Position numbers and translations under genes: made by a program. A stretch of 8,485 nucleotides of DNA from Pseudomonadota bacterium (GTDB taxonomy: Bacteria; Pseudomonadota; Gammaproteobacteria; Steroidobacterales; Steroidobacteraceae), in assembly GCA_021850555.1 (NCBI GenBank), contig JAJZLX010000531.1:1-8485 (forward strand), written 5' to 3'. Position 1 is the first letter of the stretch; each line of letters begins with the position of its first letter. Shown here piece by piece: positions 5,225 through 8,485 of the stretch. The notes beneath the pieces were generated by a model. The model saw nothing but the letters and a program-made list of their open reading frames with translations, ran no database searches and was not told the DNA's origin.

Positions 5225-7161
5225 GCACGCCCGGCAGCTGCGACGATCCCGTGCGGGTGCTGGTCGTCGACGACAATCCGGTCATTCACCGCGACTTCGA
5301 CAAGATCCTTGCCCGGCCCAGTGAGCCGGCGCGCGCACTGGTGGCGGCCGAGACACTGCTCTTCGGCGAAATCCGCAGCGAGCGGCGCCGCGGAGTGCCC
5401 TACGCGCTGCAATTCGCCACGCAGGGCGAGGAGGGTGTCGCTCTGGCGCGGCACGCGCGCCAGAGCGGCCGGCCGTTCGAGATCGCGTTCGTCGACATGA
5501 AAATGCCGCCCGGTTGGGATGGGCTCGAGACCATCGAGCGGCTGTGGGCGGTCGATCCGGACATCCAGGTGGTCATTTGCTCGGCGCACTCCGATTACGA
5601 CTGGAACGAGGTGATCGACCGTCTTGGACAGACCGATCGCCTGCTGGTGCTGAAGAAGCCGTTCGAGCCCATCGAGGTGCTGCAGTGTGCGAACGCCCTG
5701 TCGCGCAAATGGCAGCATGAGCGAACGCTGCGCAGCCAAGTGGAGACGCTCGAGCACGTGGTCGCCACGCGCACCGAGAAGCTCGAGGCCGCCAATCGGC
5801 AGCTTCGCCACCTCGCCAGTCATGATGCCCTGACGGGACTGCCAAACCGTATCCTGCTCGATGACCGGCTGGCCCAGGCGATGGCGCGCGCCAATCGGGA
5901 GGGCACGTTGTTCGCCGTCCTGGTGGTCGATCTGGATCGCTTCAAGCAGATCAACGACTCGCTTGGGCATCGCGCCGGCGACGCGGTGTTGGATCAAGTG
6001 TCGCGGCGGCTGTTGTCCGTGACGCGAGACATCGATACCGTTGCGCGTACCGGCGGCGACGAATTCGTCGTTCTCATCAGTCCCTCGACCGCCACGGAGG
6101 ATGCGCTGGTCATCGCCCAGCGTGCCGGCGACGCACTGCGTGCCCCGATGCGGATCGGCGCAGTCGATCTGCACGTGACGGCCAGCATCGGCGTGGCCTA
6201 TTACCCCGCGGACGGCGCCTCGGCAGAAAGCCTCATGGCATGCGCGGACGCGGCGATGTACTGTGCGAAGCAGCGCGGTCGGAACAACATCCAACGCTTC
6301 ACCGCGGGCATGGATGCCACCACCGTGGCGCGGGTGAGCCTGGAGAGCGATCTGCATCGCGCGATCCAGGCGCACGAGTTCGAGTTGTACTACCAGCCGA
6401 AGGCCGAGACGGACAGCGGCGAGGTCTACAGCGCCGAAGCCCTGATCCGCTGGCGGCATCCCCAGCGAGGGCTCATCGCGCCCGCCGACTTCATTCCGCT
6501 CGCGGAGGAGTGCGGGCTGATCACCGAGATCGGCGCCTGGGTGCTGCGGGAAGCGTGCCGGCAGTGCGCCGAATGGCAGCGCAACGGCTTGCCGACGCTG
6601 CGGGTCGCGGTCAACGTCGCCGCCGCCCAATTCCGTCGCGGCGACCTGCTCGAAATCGTCGGCGAGGCGCTGGCTCAGGCGAGCCTCGAGCCGCGCTTTC
6701 TCGAGATCGAACTCACCGAGAGCGCGGTGATGACCAATCCCGAGGACTCCGCGGCCATCCTGGAGAAGTTGAGCCGCATGGGAGTTCTGGTGTCCGTGGA
6801 CGATTTCGGCACCGGCTACTCGAGCATCAATTACTTGCGACGCTTTCCGATCGACAAGCTGAAAATCGATCAAACCTTCGTGAAGGCGCTCGACAGCGAG
6901 GTCGACGCGTCCATCGTGCGCGCCATCGTGTCGCTCGCGCACAGTCTGCGGCTGAAGGTCGTCGCGGAGGGGGTCGAGACCGCCGAGCAGCTGAAATTCC
7001 TGCAGTCCCTCGGTTGCGATCAATATCAGGGCTTTCTGTTCAGTCCGCCGCTGCCGGCGCGGCAATTCGCGGACCTGCTGCGCGACTGGCAGCGCGAAGA
7101 GGATGCGCTGTCGCGGGCCGAGGCCGTCCGCACGCACAGCAAGCTGTCCGTCCCGCGCTGA
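5221..7161 (+). CDS. REC-GGDEF-EAL response regulator, cyclic di-GMP synthase/phosphodiesterase
   Basis: This 646-residue cytoplasmic protein couples a phosphorylatable receiver to both cyclic di-GMP enzymes. The receiver (about 10-165) has the acidic pair Asp17-Asp18, the likely phosphoacceptor Asp92 in FVDMKMPP, Ser121 and Lys146 in KKPFEP. Asp92 sits about 40 residues later than usual because of an insertion at roughly 30-67. A coiled linker (165-197) signals to the GGDEF domain (198-360), which has an intact active site GGDEF (278-282) and an RxxD inhibitory site (RDID, 269-272). The EAL domain (374-625) keeps EAL (406-408), Asn465, ELTES (497-501), DDFGTGYSS (527-535), Lys548, Glu583 in VAEGVE and QGF (603-605). 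Both activities are thus predicted possible, and phosphorylation may set the balance. The overlap with the upstream kinase points to it as cognate partner. Likely outputs are motility or biofilm, by analogy only. Confidence 0.95.
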   Translation: MSTPGSCDDPVRVLVVDDNPVIHRDFDKILARPSEPARALVAAETLLFGEIRSERRRGVPYALQFATQGEEGVALARHARQSGRPFEIAFVDMKMPPGWDGLETIERLWAVDPDIQVVICSAHSDYDWNEVIDRLGQTDRLLVLKKPFEPIEVLQCANALSRKWQHERTLRSQVETLEHVVATRTEKLEAANRQLRHLASHDALTGLPNRILLDDRLAQAMARANREGTLFAVLVVDLDRFKQINDSLGHRAGDAVLDQVSRRLLSVTRDIDTVARTGGDEFVVLISPSTATEDALVIAQRAGDALRAPMRIGAVDLHVTASIGVAYYPADGASAESLMACADAAMYCAKQRGRNNIQRFTAGMDATTVARVSLESDLHRAIQAHEFELYYQPKAETDSGEVYSAEALIRWRHPQRGLIAPADFIPLAEECGLITEIGAWVLREACRQCAEWQRNGLPTLRVAVNVAAAQFRRGDLLEIVGEALAQASLEPRFLEIELTESAVMTNPEDSAAILEKLSRMGVLVSVDDFGTGYSSINYLRRFPIDKLKIDQTFVKALDSEVDASIVRAIVSLAHSLRLKVVAEGVETAEQLKFLQSLGCDQYQGFLFSPPLPARQFADLLRDWQREEDALSRAEAVRTHSKLSVPR

Positions 7162-7171
7162 TTCGCGCCGC

Positions 7172-7195
7172 GCCCGAGTCTGGTCTCTCTCGGGC
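7172..7195 (+). terminator. Weak terminator-like hairpin after the regulator gene
   Basis: GCCCGAG (7172-7178) pairs perfectly with CTCGGGC (7189-7195) around a 10-nt loop, starting 11 bases after the regulator stop codon. The position suits an operon end, but no T-run follows, so intrinsic termination is uncertain. Confidence 0.35.
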
Positions 7196-7468
7196 CTGAT
7201 GGGGCGTAGAGTGCCTTCTGCCGGGCGCCCGGGTCGGCGCCGAGGACTGGATCATGGCAGCGCCGGACCGCCCTGCCCGCGCGGCGGCTGGTCGCAGATC
7301 CGCCACGGCTCATCGCAGCCTTTGCTCGTTTGATCGAGCCCGATTGCGCCCGGACGCGCAAAAGGCACGGCGAACGGCTAAATTTGACGGATTCGAGCAA
7401 GGGCCGGACCGCGCCGATCATCGATTATTCTGCGGGCCGTCCGGGGGGCTCACATCCCACGTCAATCC

Positions 7469-7474
7469 GGGAGG
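7469..7474 (+). promoter_or_regulatory. Ribosome binding site supporting the GTG start at 7481
   Basis: GGGAGG is followed by six bases and then GTG. This decides the start: it gives a complete signal peptide, whereas the in-frame ATG at codon 8 would lose the basic N-terminal residues and has no such site. Confidence 0.75.
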
Positions 7475-7480
7475 TTTCCC

Positions 7481-8485
7481 GTGCGAGTACGCAGTGCTGC
7501 GATGCTGGTTTTGGGGGCGGCCGCGGCCGTGCTGGCCTCGGCCGCAAACGCGGCGATGCCGGTATCCGGGATCGCACAGGTGCCGCGCGCCGATTATCAG
7601 GCGCTTCATTGGCGCCTGATCGGCCCGTTCCGCGGTGGCCGTGTCCTGGCAGTGACCGGCGTGCCGGGCAGCAGCCGGGTGTTCTACTTCGGCTCCGTCG
7701 ATGGTGGGGTCTGGAAGACCGAGGACGCCGGGCGGACCTGGAAGCCGATCTTCGATCACGAGCCGGTGGGCTCCATCGGCGCCATTGCCGTCGCCCCCTC
7801 CGACGCGAACGTCATCTACGTGGGCACGGGCGAGGCGGACATGCGCTCGGATATCGCCCAGGGCGACGGCGTGTACAAGTCCACCAACGGCGGGCGCAGC
7901 TGGATGCACCTGGGATTGACCGATACGCGGCAGATCGCCCGCATCATCGTCGATCCGCACAATCCCAACATCGTATTCGTCGCCGCTCTCGGCCATCCGT
8001 ACGGCCCCAATGCCGAGCGTGGCGTGTTTCGCTCGCTCGATGGCGGACGGCACTGGCAGAAGGTGTTGTACCTGAATGACAATACCGGGGCCGTCGATCT
8101 GGCGTTCAAGCCGGGCGACTCCCGGACGATTTATGCCGCGCTGTGGCAGACGCGCCGGCCACCGTGGAGTGTGTATCCCCCCTCGAACGGGCCGGGCACC
8201 GGCTTGTATGTCTCGCACGATGGGGGCAATCACTGGACGCACGTCATCGGGCACGGCTTCCCGGCTCACCCGGGCCGTATCGGGCTCGCGGTCGCTCCAA
8301 CGCGGCCCGATTGGCTCTACGCCATCGTCGGCGGCACGTGGAAGAGCGAGGGTCTTTACCGCTCGGAGGACGGCGGTGTGACCTGGCGGCGTCTGTCACG
8401 GGATCCGCGGATCACCCAGCGCTGCTGGTATTTCTGTGCGCTCACGGTCGATCCCGCCAACGCCGACCGCCTGTATGTAGAGGAT
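7481..8485 (+). CDS. Secreted BNR/Asp-box beta-propeller protein, sortilin (VPS10)-like (3' part beyond window)
   Basis: This is an exported protein built of beta-propeller repeats. The 335 visible codons remain open to the window end. Residues 1-24 look like a Sec signal peptide: Arg2 and Arg4, a hydrophobic core of Ala, Val and Leu, and a cleavage site after ANA (22-24). Five Asp-box (BNR) motifs of the S-x-D-x-G-x-x-W type follow: TEDAGRTW (80-87), STNGGRSW (134-141), SLDGGRHW (185-192), SHDGGNHW (245-252) and SEDGGVTW (295-302), spaced 50-60 residues apart. Strands such as VIYVGTGE and TIYAALWQT lie between them, as in sialidase, xyloglucanase and sortilin-type propellers. The opening LIGPFRGGRV and the overall pattern match large bacterial proteins usually labelled 'glycosyl hydrolase' or 'VPS10 domain-containing', whose substrates are mostly unknown. 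Cys315 and Cys319 could form a disulfide. Catalytic function cannot be judged from this fragment. Confidence 0.88.
   Translation, partial: MRVRSAAMLVLGAAAAVLASAANAAMPVSGIAQVPRADYQALHWRLIGPFRGGRVLAVTGVPGSSRVFYFGSVDGGVWKTEDAGRTWKPIFDHEPVGSIGAIAVAPSDANVIYVGTGEADMRSDIAQGDGVYKSTNGGRSWMHLGLTDTRQIARIIVDPHNPNIVFVAALGHPYGPNAERGVFRSLDGGRHWQKVLYLNDNTGAVDLAFKPGDSRTIYAALWQTRRPPWSVYPPSNGPGTGLYVSHDGGNHWTHVIGHGFPAHPGRIGLAVAPTRPDWLYAIVGGTWKSEGLYRSEDGGVTWRRLSRDPRITQRCWYFCALTVDPANADRLYVED

Larger units (their letters stand above)
7162..7480. other. Intergenic region before the BNR-repeat protein gene
   Basis: This 319-nt gap holds a short inverted repeat just after the regulator stop (7172-7195), two GC palindromes of 12 and 10 bp (7221-7232 and 7234-7243) and a ribosome binding site at its end. 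It is less GC-rich around 7361-7430, where TTGACG (7384-7389) and TATTCT (7426-7431) occur, but the two are 36 bases apart and do not form a normal promoter. The promoter of the next gene is probably in this stretch but could not be placed. No small gene is convincing. Confidence 0.55.

Noticed and set aside
4903..7137. A 744-codon open frame on the minus strand, opposite the kinase end and the REC-GGDEF-EAL gene
   Set aside because: It is antisense to genes with complete, recognisable domains. The translation shows no known motif and has the Arg/His/Gln/Gly-rich composition of reverse-complement frames in GC-rich DNA.
7221..7243. GC palindromes CCGGGCGCCCGG and TCGGCGCCGA as operators
   Set aside because: Palindromes of 10-12 bp made only of G and C, or nearly so, are expected by chance at this base composition, and no promoter can be placed beside them.
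7384..7431. TTGACG and TATTCT as a promoter for the BNR-repeat gene
   Set aside because: The two hexamers are separated by 36 bases, and neither has a partner at normal spacing.

Overview
This window comes from a GC-rich bacterial chromosome, judged by eye from base content and the strong G/C bias at third codon positions. Family content suggests a flagellated proteobacterium, most likely gammaproteobacterial: MotA/MotB, an AspC/TyrB-type aminotransferase, a MHYT sensor kinase, a REC-GGDEF-EAL protein and a secreted BNR-repeat protein. No marker gene is present, so taxonomy stays an inference. I saw no mobile element, tRNA, rRNA or CRISPR array.

Layout. On the minus strand, motA (1412-543) is followed with a 1-nt stop/start overlap by motB, which runs off the left edge (543-1). 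A 402-nt divergent gap (1413-1814) holds a weak promoter and an overlapping 16-bp dyad for the plus-strand class I aminotransferase (1815-3011). A 188-nt gap (3012-3199) contains a perfect 14-bp-stem hairpin flanked by competing GC-rich pairings. Next is a two-gene operon with an ATGA overlap: a seven-helix MHYT/PAS histidine kinase (3200-5224) and a REC-GGDEF-EAL response regulator (5221-7161). A 319-nt gap (7162-7480) leads to an exported beta-propeller protein of the BNR/sortilin-like type (7481 to the right edge, incomplete).

How the genes may work together. The kinase and regulator form an apparent two-component system. It would pass a signal sensed in the membrane, possibly a diatomic gas as proposed for MHYT domains, to an enzyme with intact synthesis and degradation motifs for cyclic di-GMP. 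That messenger commonly controls motility, and stator genes lie about 1.8 kb away on the other strand, but a functional link between them is only inferred. The aminotransferase and the BNR protein look like independent units.

The points most worth following are the split MHYT/c-di-GMP signalling pair with its unusual receiver and H-box region, the hairpin cluster before it, and the substitutions at specificity positions of the aminotransferase. None is shown here to be a wholly new system.
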